64,000 nt of DNA from an uncultured Steroidobacter sp. (GCF_937958065.1 NZ_CALFXI010000052.1:1-64000), one strand, 5' to 3'. Numbered from the stretch's first letter, positions 1-11,296 are shown. Notes: generated by a model from the letters alone, not told the origin. Numbers and translations are program-made.

Positions 1-43
1 GTAACTTCAGCGGCATGAGCGTGAAAGTACGCGAGCGGGAGCG

Positions 44-74
44 GAAAAGAAAACGCCCCGCTCGAAGCGGGGCG
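44..74 (-). terminator. Rho-independent terminator of the nrdJ operon
   Basis: A 9-bp perfect stem (CGCCCCGCT with AGCGGGGCG, 3-nt loop) is followed on the minus strand by a T-rich run, seen as the A-rich stretch at 44-53 on the plus strand. It lies about 60 bases past the nrdJb stop codon and is oriented to end nrdJ transcription. The first 43 bases of the window show nothing else recognisable. Confidence 0.85.
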
Positions 75-136
75 CAGGTGGTCGGCGCGGGTCAGTCCCC
101 AAGGCCGTCAGACAAATCAGCTCGAGCGACGAATGC

Positions 137-853
137 TCATCCGCACTTCGAATCGCCGCAGTTCAAGCAAGTCATGCAGCCGTCCATCAGCACCACGGCG
201 GTGGTGCTGCACTTGGAGCACAGCTGCGCGCCCTCGGGGAAGTGGCTCTTCGCGAAGGCGTCGACCTGTTTGTTGCGCGCCTCGTACTCAGCCTTTTTTT
301 CCTCGATGAGCTTCTTGCGCTCCTCTTCCATCTCCGGCTTCTTCAGCAGGCCGATGGTCTGCAGGTGCTTTTCGACCACGTAGCCGAGCTCGGCGATGAT
401 GGACGGCATGAACTTGCCACCGCTCTGCCAGTAGCCGCCGCGCGGATCGAATACGGCTTTCATCTCATCGACCAGGAAGGTCACGTCGCCGCCCTTGCGG
501 AACACGGCCGAGAGAATGCGCGTCAGCGCCACGATCCACTGGAAATGATCCAGGTTCTTGGAGTTGATGAAGATCTCGAACGGCCGGCGCTGCTCGTGGC
601 GGGTGCCTTCGTTCAGGATGATGTCGTTGATGGTCACGTACATGGCGTGATCCGACACCGGCGTCTTGATCTTGTAGGTCGAGCCGATCAGCACGTCGGG
701 ACGCTCGACTTTCTCGTGCATCCAGACGACGTTCGATTCCTTTTCGCGTTCCTTGGCCTGCGCGGCTTCGGCCGCGGCTTTCTCGACCGCGGCCTTGTCC
801 TCGGGCTTCTCGACCCGGTACTTGATGATTTTCTTGTCGATCTTGGAGCTCAT
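137..853 (-). CDS. nrdJb: Class II ribonucleotide reductase, C-terminal subunit NrdJb
   Basis: This 238-residue protein is the second half of an adenosylcobalamin-dependent ribonucleotide reductase, the split form known from Pseudomonas. The last 30 residues hold a Cys-rich tail (CSKC, then CMTCLNCG, then a terminal SKCG). By family knowledge such a tail passes electrons from thioredoxin to the active-site disulfide of the catalytic part. The ATG at 853 was chosen over the longer frame because the protein from MSSKIDKK onward is coherent and the extra 20 residues look like intergenic sequence. It lies 63 bases downstream of nrdJa, so the two are surely co-transcribed. It is not an active enzyme alone. 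Identity is from motif and context. Confidence 0.85.
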   Translation of the reverse strand: MSSKIDKKIIKYRVEKPEDKAAVEKAAAEAAQAKEREKESNVVWMHEKVERPDVLIGSTYKIKTPVSDHAMYVTINDIILNEGTRHEQRRPFEIFINSKNLDHFQWIVALTRILSAVFRKGGDVTFLVDEMKAVFDPRGGYWQSGGKFMPSIIAELGYVVEKHLQTIGLLKKPEMEEERKKLIEEKKAEYEARNKQVDAFAKSHFPEGAQLCSKCSTTAVVLMDGCMTCLNCGDSKCG

Positions 854-916
854 GGGTTTCAACCTGCTGCAAGTGGGGCGGCGGCCCGATGAAAACCGGG
901 CGCCGCCCGCCACCTG

Positions 917-3061
917 TCAAAACTTGCCGTAGTAGCCTTCCTTGAGAGCGTCGAAGAGATTCGCGGCGGTGTGCTTCTCGCCGTCGTATTCGATCTCTTC
1001 ATCGCCGCGCACCTTCACTTCGGTACCGTCTTCGAGCGTGAACACGTAAGTGGTGTTCTTCAGGTCCTCTTCCTTGACCAGCACGCCCTGGAACGCTTCC
1101 GGATTGAACCGGAACGTGGTGCAGCCCTTCAGGCCCTGCTCGTAGGCATACAGATAGATGTCCTTGAAATCCTCGTACGGATAATCCGTCGGCACGTTGG
1201 CCGTCTTGGAGATCGAGGAGTCGATCCACAGCTGCGAGGCCGCCTGGATGTCGACGTGTTCCTTCGGCGTGATGTTGTCCGCCGTGGTGAAGTAGTCGGG
1301 CAGCTTCTCGGCCGGATTGGTCGAGTTCGGCATCGCGCGCGGATTGATCAGCTCGCGATAGGCCAGCAGCTCGAAGGAGAACACGTCGATCTTCTCTTTC
1401 GTCTTCTTGCCTTCGCGGATGACATTCCGGAAATAGTGATGAGCGAAGGAGGGTTCAATGCCATTGGACGCATTGTTCGCCAGCGACAGCGAAATCGTGC
1501 CGGTCGGCGCGATCGAGCTGTGATGCGTGAAACGCGCGCCCACTTCGGCGAGCTCGTCGACCAGCTCCGGCGCGGCTTCGGCGACGCGCTGCATGTAGCG
1601 GCTGTACTTGGCATGCAAGGTACGGCCATGGATCTTCTGACCCACGCGCCAGCCGTCCTTCACCATCTCCGGCCGCTTGCGCAGCATCTCGGCCGTCACT
1701 TCGAACTCTTCGATCATGATCGGCGCCGGGCCTTTCTCGCGCGCCAGCTCCAGGCCCGCCTCCCAGCCCGCGAGCGCCATTTCGCGCGACACGTTCTGGG
1801 TGAAGGCGACCGACTTCTTCGAGCCGTACTTCATGCATTGCATGGTGATCGCCGAGCCCAGGCCCAGGAAGCCCATGCCATGGCGGCGCTTGCGCATGAT
1901 CTCGTCGCGCTGCTGGCCGAGCGGCAGGCCGTTGATCTCCACGACGTTGTCCAGCATGCGCGTGAACACCTTCACGCACTTGCGGAACTCTTCCCAATCG
2001 AAGCGCGCGTCTTCGGTGAACGGATCGAGCACGAAGCGCGTCAGATTGATGGAGCCGAGCAGGCACGAGCCGTACGGCGGCAGCGGCTGCTCACCGCAGG
2101 GGTTGGTGGCGCGAATGTTTTCGCACCACCAGTTGTTGTTCATCTCGTTGACCTTGTCGATCAGCACGAAGCCGGGCTCGGCGAAGTCATAGGTCGACGA
2201 CATGATGACGTCCCACATGCGCTTGGCGGGCAGCGTCTTATAGATCTTGCAGCAGACCAGGCCGGTGTCGTTCACCACGTAGCCTTCCTTGGTCGGCCAC
2301 TCGCGCCACAGGTACTTGGTGCGATCCTGCAGATCCTCGTCGCCCGTCAGCTCGCGCTGGCTCACCGGGAACGCGAGCGCCCAATCCTGATCTTTCTTCA
2401 CCGCCTCGACGAAATCGTCGGTGATCAGCAGCGACAGGTTGAACTGACGCAGCCGTCCGGCTTCGCGCTTGGCGCGGATGAAATCCATTGCGTCGGGATG
2501 GCCGATATCGAATGTGCCCATCTGCGCGCCGCGGCGACCGCCGGCCGAGGAAACGGTGAAGCACATCTTGTCGTAGATATCCATGAAGGACAGCGGCCCC
2601 GACGTGTACGCGCCGGCGCCGGAGACATACGCACCCTTGGGGCGCATGGTCGAGAATTCGTAGCCGATGCCGCAGCCGGCCTTCAGCGTCAGGCCCGCTT
2701 CGTGGACCTTCGCGAGAATGTCATCCATCGAGTCCAGAATGGTGCCGGACACGGTGCAGTTGATGGTGGACGTGGCCGGCTTGTGCTCCAACGCGCCGGC
2801 GTTCGAAGTGACACGGCCAGCCGGAATCGCGCCCTTGCGCAGGGCCCATAGGAACTGCTCGTACCAATGATCGCGCACGTCTTCCTTTTCGACGTCGGCG
2901 AGCGCACGGGCGACCCGTTTATAGGTGTCGTCCATCGAGCGATCGACGGGTGTGCCGTCTTTCGCGGTGAGGCGGTATTTTTTGTCCCAGATATCCAGCG
3001 AGGCTTCCTGGAACGGAATGCTGTTGACATCCATGGGTTCAAGTTTGATTGCGGTCTTCAT
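917..3061 (-). CDS. nrdJa: Class II (B12-dependent) ribonucleotide reductase catalytic subunit NrdJa
   Basis: It reduces ribonucleotides to deoxyribonucleotides using adenosylcobalamin, with or without oxygen. The 714-residue protein has the active-site motif NPCGEQPL at about residues 320-327, where C322 would carry the thiyl radical and E324 is the catalytic acid. C102 (in INCTVSG) and C270/C271 (in LVCCKI) are candidates for the substrate-reducing Cys pair. The ATG at 3061 is preferred; an upstream TTG at 3097 would add 12 residues and cannot be excluded. The Cys-rich electron-transfer tail is not in this protein but in the next gene, so the enzyme is split. Upstream DNA carries a NrdR box and a DnaA box, implying control by dNTP/ATP state and replication. 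Confidence 0.92.
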   Translation of the reverse strand: MKTAIKLEPMDVNSIPFQEASLDIWDKKYRLTAKDGTPVDRSMDDTYKRVARALADVEKEDVRDHWYEQFLWALRKGAIPAGRVTSNAGALEHKPATSTINCTVSGTILDSMDDILAKVHEAGLTLKAGCGIGYEFSTMRPKGAYVSGAGAYTSGPLSFMDIYDKMCFTVSSAGGRRGAQMGTFDIGHPDAMDFIRAKREAGRLRQFNLSLLITDDFVEAVKKDQDWALAFPVSQRELTGDEDLQDRTKYLWREWPTKEGYVVNDTGLVCCKIYKTLPAKRMWDVIMSSTYDFAEPGFVLIDKVNEMNNNWWCENIRATNPCGEQPLPPYGSCLLGSINLTRFVLDPFTEDARFDWEEFRKCVKVFTRMLDNVVEINGLPLGQQRDEIMRKRRHGMGFLGLGSAITMQCMKYGSKKSVAFTQNVSREMALAGWEAGLELAREKGPAPIMIEEFEVTAEMLRKRPEMVKDGWRVGQKIHGRTLHAKYSRYMQRVAEAAPELVDELAEVGARFTHHSSIAPTGTISLSLANNASNGIEPSFAHHYFRNVIREGKKTKEKIDVFSFELLAYRELINPRAMPNSTNPAEKLPDYFTTADNITPKEHVDIQAASQLWIDSSISKTANVPTDYPYEDFKDIYLYAYEQGLKGCTTFRFNPEAFQGVLVKEEDLKNTTYVFTLEDGTEVKVRGDEEIEYDGEKHTAANLFDALKEGYYGKF

Positions 3062-3215
3062 GCCGGCAAAGAACTCCGGATTGCGAGTGGGCGCCAATCG
3101 TCCCCAACTGACGTCCCAAAACTCCCTCCAGGAAAGGCCCCTTCAAAGCCTTGCCTGGCGGTCCATCTGACCTGCGCAATGATCTCGCCGGTCGTGTTTT
3201 TCTTTCCGTAGCGAG

Positions 3216-3231
3216 ACACTACATATTGTGT
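3216..3231. promoter_or_regulatory. NrdR box upstream of nrdJa
   Basis: The 16-mer ACACTACATATTGTGT fits the known NrdR consensus (acaCwAtATaTwGtgt) at all but one position. It sits about 155 bases upstream of the nrdJa start. NrdR is the nucleotide-sensing repressor of ribonucleotide reductase genes. On the minus strand the box overlaps TATGTA, a plausible -10 element, which would suit repression. NrdR boxes usually come in pairs about 31-32 bases apart, and I found no good partner at that distance. Confidence 0.8.
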
Positions 3232-3391
3232 CAGAGACACAAGCCTAGACCTGCCGTCTGAAGCCGTCAAGAAACCCTCCTTCGAAAAATAGGCTCGGAA
3301 AGCCCTTATAGATCAGGGACTTGCTGGCTTTTGCGGGAGGATTTCGGCGCTGCCGAAAAGAGGACGCCAGTATCTCCGCAAATGCGGCAAA

Positions 3392-3407
3392 CCACAACAT
3401 CTTGTGT
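3392..3407. promoter_or_regulatory. Possible second, weaker NrdR box
   Basis: CCACAACATCTTGTGT keeps the outer GTGT half and most conserved positions of the NrdR consensus and contains the inverted pair ACAA/TTGT. It lies 176 bases from the first box, far from the usual spacing. It may be a distal site or coincidence. Confidence 0.35.
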
Positions 3408-3436
3408 CCACCTGCAATCAACGGTAAGCGCACAAG

Positions 3437-3445
3437 TTATCCACA
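3437..3445 (+). promoter_or_regulatory. Consensus DnaA box upstream of nrdJa
   Basis: TTATCCACA matches the E. coli DnaA-box consensus exactly. DnaA is known to regulate nrdAB in E. coli, so a box in front of a ribonucleotide reductase gene is meaningful. It is about 375 bases from the nrdJa start and about 205 bases from the protease start. A single 9-mer can arise by chance, so function is inferred from context. Confidence 0.55.
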
Positions 3446-3651
3446 GGGTGCTCACCGGGCTGTACACAGGCCGGAAACTGCTGCAACGCTGCATCGAGCT
3501 GCGCGTTCATGCGCCGACAGGCGGGGGTCGAAATGCCAATCCGTGCGGATTGCCCATAGAATCGTCCCCCGACATCGAACCCACAACCATCAACATTGTC
3601 TTGGCAAGTCGGCGGCCGCGGGCCGCTTCATGCCCACAGTAGGATCGCTTC

Positions 3652-5004
3652 ATGAGACAGGTTTACGCGCTGTTGGCCGCGACGGCTCTGCTCTACAACG
3701 TGGCTGGCGCCGCACCGCTGCCGGAGAAAGTCGGGGATACGCCGATGCCGTCCCTGGCGCCCATCGTCAAGAAGGCTTCCCCCGCGGTGGTGAACATCGC
3801 TACCCGCGGCACCGTTCGGGAACAGCGGCCGCGCAATCCGTTGCTGGAAGATCCGTTCTTCCGCCGCTTCTTCGATGCTCCAGATGTGGGGCCGCGCGAG
3901 CGCCAATTCCAGAGCGCCGGCTCGGGTGTCATCGTCGATGCCAAGAACGGTTACATCATCACCAACGCGCACGTGATCGAGAATGCCGACGAGATCACCG
4001 TGACCCTGCTCGATGACCGGCAGGTGAAGGCCGAGATCGTCGGTCGCGACAAGGCCTCGGACGTGGCGGTACTGAAGGTGCCGGCCAAGAACCTGGTCGA
4101 GATGCCGCTCGCGGATTCCTCCAAGGCCGAAGTCGGCGATTTCGTGCTCGCGATCGGCAATCCCTTCGCGCTCAGCCACACGGTCACCTCGGGCATCATC
4201 AGCGCGCTCGGCCGCTCGGACAACAATCCCGAGTCGTATCAGGATTTCATCCAGACCGATGCGCCCATCAATCCCGGCAATTCCGGCGGCGCGCTGGTGG
4301 ACCTCAAAGGGCAGCTGGTCGGCGTGAACACCGCCATCTTCTCCGGCAGCGGCGGCAACATCGGCATCGGCTTCGCCATTCCTTCCAACATGGTGAAGGC
4401 CGTGATGTCCCAGCTGGTTCAATACGGCGAAGTGAAGCGCGGCATGCTCGGCGTGCAGCTCTCGAACAACTTTACGCCCGGGATTGCTGAAAACCTGGGC
4501 CTCGAGAATGCTCGTGGCGCGCTGGTGTCGCAGGTCATCGAAGGCTCGCCGGCCGACAAGGCGGGCATCAAGGCGGGCGACGTGATCACGTCGATCAACG
4601 GTCGCAACGTCGCGAACGCCAGCGAACTGCGCAACACCATTGGCCTGCTGCGCATCGGCGAGAAGGTCGAGCTTGGCTTGATTCGCGAAGGCAAGCCGCG
4701 TCGCGTGAGCGCCGTCATCGGCGAACGCGATGGTGCCGACGCCGAAGGCGCCGCGCAGATTCATCCGGCGCTCGAAGGTGCCGCGCTGACCAATGCTGCG
4801 AACAATACTGGCGTGCTCGTGGAGAACGTCGTCGATGGCAGCCCGGCCCAGCAGGCAGGCCTGCGTGCTAACGACGTGATCCTTGCGATCGGCCGCGTGC
4901 GCGTCACTTCCGTCGAACAGCTGCGCCAGGCGGTGAATGGCGCGACAGCGTTTGCGCTGACCATTCGTCGCGGCAACTCGACGCTGGTCTTCACGATTCA
5001 ATAA
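3652..5004 (+). CDS. degQ: Periplasmic Do-type serine protease (DegQ/DegP family)
   Basis: This 450-residue HtrA-family protease degrades or holds misfolded periplasmic proteins. A signal peptide covers about residues 1-20 (hydrophobic core ending in VAGAA). The trypsin-like domain has a complete triad: H107 in TNAHV, D137 in SDVAVLK and S211 in GNSGG. Two PDZ domains follow, at about 255-345 and 370-448. Length and two-PDZ layout fit DegQ/DegP; the short Q-linker region suggests DegQ. The ATG at 3652 starts directly at the signal peptide. A strong terminator follows the stop, so it is a single-gene unit. Confidence 0.93.
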   Translation: MRQVYALLAATALLYNVAGAAPLPEKVGDTPMPSLAPIVKKASPAVVNIATRGTVREQRPRNPLLEDPFFRRFFDAPDVGPRERQFQSAGSGVIVDAKNGYIITNAHVIENADEITVTLLDDRQVKAEIVGRDKASDVAVLKVPAKNLVEMPLADSSKAEVGDFVLAIGNPFALSHTVTSGIISALGRSDNNPESYQDFIQTDAPINPGNSGGALVDLKGQLVGVNTAIFSGSGGNIGIGFAIPSNMVKAVMSQLVQYGEVKRGMLGVQLSNNFTPGIAENLGLENARGALVSQVIEGSPADKAGIKAGDVITSINGRNVANASELRNTIGLLRIGEKVELGLIREGKPRRVSAVIGERDGADAEGAAQIHPALEGAALTNAANNTGVLVENVVDGSPAQQAGLRANDVILAIGRVRVTSVEQLRQAVNGATAFALTIRRGNSTLVFTIQ

Positions 5005-5027
5005 ACAAGAATCGGACGCTTTGAATG

Positions 5028-5059
5028 AGCCCCGCTCCCGATGGGAGCGGGGCTTTTTT
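5028..5059 (+). terminator. Rho-independent terminator after degQ
   Basis: AGCCCCGCTCCC pairs with GGGAGCGGGGCT across a 3-nt loop, a 12-bp perfect stem, followed by TTTTTT. It starts 24 bases past the protease stop codon. Confidence 0.93.
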
Positions 5060-5100
5060 ATTGCGCGTGAGGGCGAAACTGGCACTTTGGCGGCCGTCTT

Positions 5101-5123
5101 GACCTTGCCACCGTGGCAAGGTC
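5101..5123 (+). promoter_or_regulatory. MerR/CueR-type operator in a stretched promoter
   Basis: A perfect 10-bp inverted repeat, GACCTTGCCA and TGGCAAGGTC, flanks a 3-nt centre. It fills the spacer between TTGACC (5099-5104) and CATCAT (5124-5129). The 19-bp spacer is the over-long type that MerR-family activators untwist when metal binds. It is 33 bases upstream of cueR, so the regulator would control itself and copA. Confidence 0.85.
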
Positions 5124-5156
5124 CATCATGCAGGCCGGTGAAATGCGAGTACCGCC

Positions 5157-5612
5157 ATGTCTGCAGTGAAAACGCGAGCGGAGCTGTCCGAAGCCAGGGA
5201 ACAGGGTTACTACAGTATCGGCAAGGCGGCCGAGCTGTCGGGAATCACCCCGAAGATGATTCGGCACTACGAAGCGTTGGGGCTCATTCCCAAGGCGGTT
5301 CGTACCGCAGGCGACTATCGCGTGTACTCGGCCGCTGACATTCATGCGCTGCGCTTCATCCGCCGCGCGCGGCGTCTTGGATTCTCGATGGAAGAAATCG
5401 GGACGTTACTCGGTTTGTGGCGCAATCAACGACGCGCCAGCGAGCAAGTGAAACGGCTTGCGATCAAACACATCGCGGACCTCGATCACAAGATTGCCGA
5501 GCTGCAATCCATGCGCGCAACGCTGGCCGACCTGGCCGAGCATTGCCACGGCGATGCGCGACCGGACTGCCCGATCCTTGCAGATCTCGCCGGCCTGCCG
5601 CCAGCGGAGTGA
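5157..5612 (+). CDS. cueR: CueR-like copper-responsive MerR-family regulator
   Basis: It senses Cu(I) (or Ag/Au) and activates copper efflux. The 151-residue protein has the N-terminal winged helix (about 18-85, with MIRHYEALGL and the wing DYRVYS), a dimerisation coiled coil (about 95-128), and the metal loop C130-x7-C138, which is the CueR signature spacing for +1 metal ions. About 17 extra residues precede the usual MerR start. Its stop is 3 bases before the copA ATG, so the two genes are one operon behind the palindromic operator. Confidence 0.9.
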   Translation: MSAVKTRAELSEAREQGYYSIGKAAELSGITPKMIRHYEALGLIPKAVRTAGDYRVYSAADIHALRFIRRARRLGFSMEEIGTLLGLWRNQRRASEQVKRLAIKHIADLDHKIAELQSMRATLADLAEHCHGDARPDCPILADLAGLPPAE

Positions 5613-5615
5613 ATC

Positions 5616-8021
<2,406 letters not shown>

Positions 8022-8031
8022 GCCGCAACGA

Positions 8032-9318
8032 TCAGGCGCGGCTCGCCGAGGTATCCACGCTGGATAACTCTGGCTTCGCTTCGACGGCCACCGGCGCCAT
8101 GGCGAGCGCGCCCGCGGATACAGGCGCGGTCGGCGGCACCGTTTGCGGCTGAGGCGCCTGAGCACTCGATCGCAGCAACGCGCGAGCAAAGATGGGCCGC
8201 AGATAAGTGCCGACCGCGCGGTGATGCTTTTCGAACGAGTGATAGACCAGCAGCGCCACCAGGTGCGCCAGCACGACGCCGAAAGCAATCGCGTATGGCT
8301 TGGGCCAGCTGTGCGTGTTTTCGAACACGATCACGAGCACGGTGTTGTGCACCAGGTACAAGCTGTAACTGTACGAAGCGCCAAACTTCGCCAGTGCCGC
8401 GGGAATCTTCCAGGCGGTCGTTGCCTGATTCAGTCGAAGGAAGATCCCGAAGAAGATCACCGTCATCAGGAAATTCGTCTGCAGATCGTAGGGATCGAAT
8501 CCCAGCTTCACGATGCGCGCCCCGAGCGACGCGGCACCGCAGGCAACGATGATCCAGGCGAGCAACTTGGAGCGGGCTGCCGCGCTGTCCGTGCCCATGA
8601 ACACGACGAGAAAGCCCGCCATGCCGCCGACCAGCCAGGTGAGCGTCAGCGCCTTGCCCGCACCATCGGCCGCATTCCAGAGGATGACCGGCACACTGAT
8701 CATCGCCAGCAACACGATCCAGCCGGTGCGGATCCGCTCACGCTTGATCGCGCAGAAGAACAGCAAGCTCATCGCGATGTAGATCCAGAACTCGATCGCG
8801 ACGGTCCAGAACGGCTCCGCGGTGTTGTAGGGACGGATGCGCCACCACACATCGACGTGCGCGATGTCCAGCAACTGAAACACGGGATAGTCGAACAGCA
8901 GAAACAAGTTGCCGATCAGCGCAGCCACGCCGGTGCTCAGACCCGCCAGGCTCCAGTTGGTGTGAATGACGGTCGCATTCAGCAGCGCGATCATCAGCAG
9001 CACCGGAACGAATGGAGTCATGATGCGCGCGACGCGGTCCGCCAGGAACGCCGGCATGTGCTCGCCGGGCTTCTTCGCGCGATACATCAATGAGCGCGTG
9101 ATCAGGAACCCCGACAGCACGAACAGGATGATGACCGCCACGCCGCGGCCCTTATAGGTCATCTTGTTGTCGAAGAAGACCACGAAGATATGCGACAGCA
9201 ACACCAGGTTGGCCGCGGTGAAGCGCAGCAGGTCCAGGAACGCCGTTGCCGAGGCACTCGTGCCTCGGGAATCCCGTTGCTTCGCGGCGTCGGCCTGAAC
9301 CGGTGGAGAACTATCCAT
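8032..9318 (-). CDS. Membrane acyltransferase 3 family protein (OafA-like)
   Basis: This 428-residue integral membrane protein is of the type that moves acetyl or other acyl groups across the inner membrane onto cell-surface glycans. Residues 25-365 hold about ten hydrophobic segments. The early FLDLLRF ... LLSHIF block carries the conserved His of the family, and LSGFLITR is its second signature. The C-terminal 55 residues are a Pro/Ala-rich low-complexity tail. Its start overlaps the end of the SGNH hydrolase gene by 8 bases, so they are translationally coupled. In many OafA proteins the SGNH domain is fused; here it is separate. The acyl acceptor is unknown. Confidence 0.85.
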   Translation of the reverse strand: MDSSPPVQADAAKQRDSRGTSASATAFLDLLRFTAANLVLLSHIFVVFFDNKMTYKGRGVAVIILFVLSGFLITRSLMYRAKKPGEHMPAFLADRVARIMTPFVPVLLMIALLNATVIHTNWSLAGLSTGVAALIGNLFLLFDYPVFQLLDIAHVDVWWRIRPYNTAEPFWTVAIEFWIYIAMSLLFFCAIKRERIRTGWIVLLAMISVPVILWNAADGAGKALTLTWLVGGMAGFLVVFMGTDSAAARSKLLAWIIVACGAASLGARIVKLGFDPYDLQTNFLMTVIFFGIFLRLNQATTAWKIPAALAKFGASYSYSLYLVHNTVLVIVFENTHSWPKPYAIAFGVVLAHLVALLVYHSFEKHHRAVGTYLRPIFARALLRSSAQAPQPQTVPPTAPVSAGALAMAPVAVEAKPELSSVDTSASRA

Positions 9319-10066
9319 TGACGGCCACCTTCATCGCTTCGATCTTCTGCTTGAGCGCGCGGCCCAGCACTTCGTAGCCGGCCGGCCCGATATGCAAACG
9401 ATCCGCCGCCAGCAGGTTCAGCTGCGGCTGCCCGTCGGGAGTTGCGAACAATGGATACAGATCCAGCAACTCCACGTTGTCATATTGCTTCGCCAGTGCG
9501 CGAATGCTGGCATTCAGGTTCGTGAGCTCCGAGGGCTTGATCGGCGCCTTGTCACTGTTCCTGGGCGGCAGCGTGCACAGAATGACCGGCAGATCGGCCT
9601 TGTGTGCCCGGATGGCCTGCAGCATGCGCTCGATGTTGCGCGCGGTCTGATCGGTCTTCTGCAACGCGCTCAGGTCGTTGCCGCCGATGAGCACGACGAT
9701 GCCGCCCGGGTTCAGGTCCAGCACGTCTTCCTGAAAACGAAACAACAGTCCGCGGCTCACGTCGCCGCCGATGGCCCGGTTCGCGGTCGGTGTTGGTGCA
9801 AGGTCGCGCTCGGACGTCTTCCAATTGCCCAGCAGCGAGTCGCCCGCCAGGACCCAGGCGCCCTGCTTACGCTCGCGTTGCTTCCAGAAGCTGTCGCGAT
9901 TCTGCTTCATCCAGCCGAAGACGCGGATCACTCCTTCGCCCGGCCAGTCCTTGGCAGCCGTCGGATAAGGCGACGGCCCGGACTTTGAAATATTTGCCTG
10001 CGCGACCGCGCCGCTCACCAAGCCGGTGCAAATCAGGGCCACCATCGCCCGCACCCATACCCGCAT
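9311..10066 (-). CDS. Exported SGNH/GDSL-family hydrolase or acyltransferase partner
   Basis: The 251-residue protein starts with a signal peptide (about 1-23, ending AVAQA), so it acts in the periplasm. SGNH blocks are visible: GDS with nucleophile S77, IGGD (block II), GGND (block III) and DRLH (block V, catalytic Asp/His). The family cleaves or transfers esters, often acetyl groups on sugars. It is first in a two-gene operon with the acyltransferase-3 gene, so it probably completes the acyl transfer in the periplasm. Substrate unknown. Confidence 0.82.
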   Translation of the reverse strand: MRVWVRAMVALICTGLVSGAVAQANISKSGPSPYPTAAKDWPGEGVIRVFGWMKQNRDSFWKQRERKQGAWVLAGDSLLGNWKTSERDLAPTPTANRAIGGDVSRGLLFRFQEDVLDLNPGGIVVLIGGNDLSALQKTDQTARNIERMLQAIRAHKADLPVILCTLPPRNSDKAPIKPSELTNLNASIRALAKQYDNVELLDLYPLFATPDGQPQLNLLAADRLHIGPAGYEVLGRALKQKIEAMKVAVNG

Positions 10067-10193
10067 GCTCGTCCCCTCGCCGTAAACGGCGCGAAGATAC
10101 GCGACTTTCGCCGTTTTAAATATAGATGCAGATTTCGGACCAGCCTTTCAACATCGGCCGACGTCGCCAATCGCCAGCATCATTCCAGCAGCC

Positions 10194-11267
10194 TCATTCG
10201 ACGGGGTTCGAACACACCGCCGCTGCGCGCGCCTCCCTGGTTATCTTCGCCAGTTCCCGCGCCTTTTCGTAGAACGCCGGCAGATCGCCGTCCACCGACT
10301 GCAGCAGCCGACGCAACCCGGGAACGCAACCGTAATACGTTGCAGCCGATACCAGATGAGCATTGTTCAGCGTACGGCTGAACCAGGCGTCGTAGCCGCG
10401 ATACCCCTGCCATTGGTCCGCTTTGAGCTGCGAGTACTGGAGCTTCAGCACGCCGAATTCATATTGCTTGCGCTCGCGCTTCTCCGCGTCGGGCAGATCG
10501 GACTGATATAACGCGTCTAGGCGTTCACGAGTCTGTAACAGAAGGCCGACGAACTGAGCGTTGCGCTGGCGCTGTTCGTTCCACGCATCCAGATCCTGCA
10601 GTCGGCCGCGCGATGCGAGCCAGCGCTGCAGACCGGCCTCCTCGACCACCGTCGCGAAAGCTTCGTTGAACTCCGAATCGCCCGGCACGTAGACGACCTG
10701 ATGCGCCAGCTCATGGAACAGCGTCGACGCGAGCTGCACGTCGCTCCAGCCGAGCATCGTGTTCAGCACTGGATCCTTGAAGTGACCGAGCGTCGAGTAA
10801 GCGGCGACACCGCCGACCGCCGTGTCGCTGCCTCGCAAGCGCAAGCGGCGCGCATAAGTCTTCGCGCTGTCTTCGTTGAAATAACCGCGATACACGACGC
10901 AACCGGCGATTGGAAAACACCAGCGCTTGGGCTGCACCGAGAACTCGTCGGTCGCGAACACATTCCAGACGACGTAGGGTCGTCCGAGGTCCGCATAGCT
11001 GCGATAGCTGTCGTTGTCCGGCAGCCCAAGCTCTTGTGAAGCAAAGGTCCGCGCGGCCGCCACATATTCGAGCCGCGCGCGCAGCTGCTCGGGCGTACGC
11101 TCGTCGCTCAGCAGCTTGGCGATGGGCTGGCGCTTGGAGGTGAGCTCCATCTGACCGCCGGCCGCCTGCAGCAGATAGCAGCCGCCCGCCGACAGCGATG
11201 CCGCCAGCATGAGCGCGACCCTGCAGAGGCGCCAGATGAAGCTCGAAGTGTGGTCCGTTCCGGGCAT
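10194..11267 (-). CDS. Predicted zinc aminopeptidase lipoprotein (DUF2265-like family)
   Basis: The 357-residue protein has a lipoprotein signal with the lipid-modified Cys at about C30 (LSAGGC). The zinc-metallopeptidase motif HELAH is at residues 185-189, followed by a Glu-rich segment (EFNEAFATVVEE) that supplies the third ligand. This matches the predicted-aminopeptidase family PF10023. It should act in the periplasm, anchored to a membrane. It stands alone, divergent from cca. The function of the family is barely characterised. Confidence 0.8.
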   Translation of the reverse strand: MPGTDHTSSFIWRLCRVALMLAASLSAGGCYLLQAAGGQMELTSKRQPIAKLLSDERTPEQLRARLEYVAAARTFASQELGLPDNDSYRSYADLGRPYVVWNVFATDEFSVQPKRWCFPIAGCVVYRGYFNEDSAKTYARRLRLRGSDTAVGGVAAYSTLGHFKDPVLNTMLGWSDVQLASTLFHELAHQVVYVPGDSEFNEAFATVVEEAGLQRWLASRGRLQDLDAWNEQRQRNAQFVGLLLQTRERLDALYQSDLPDAEKRERKQYEFGVLKLQYSQLKADQWQGYRGYDAWFSRTLNNAHLVSAATYYGCVPGLRRLLQSVDGDLPAFYEKARELAKITREARAAAVCSNPVE

Positions 11268-11296
11268 CGCTACAGGAAATCAGCTCACGATCGGAC

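Larger units (their letters stand above)
3062..3651. other. 590-base regulatory region between nrdJa and degQ
   Basis: This divergent intergenic stretch has no convincing gene. It holds the nrdJ control elements listed separately: a near-perfect NrdR box at 3216-3231, a weaker NrdR-like palindrome at 3392-3407 and a consensus DnaA box at 3437-3445. Short open frames across it (for example 3331-3642) lack a ribosome site and family resemblance and were not called. The rightmost part, about 3450-3650, should carry the protease promoter, but I saw no clear -35/-10 pair. Confidence 0.6.

Noticed and set aside
971..2851. 626-residue plus-strand open frame across nrdJa
   Set aside because: It is antisense to a clear ribonucleotide reductase; high GC makes long shadow frames, and the translation has no family features.
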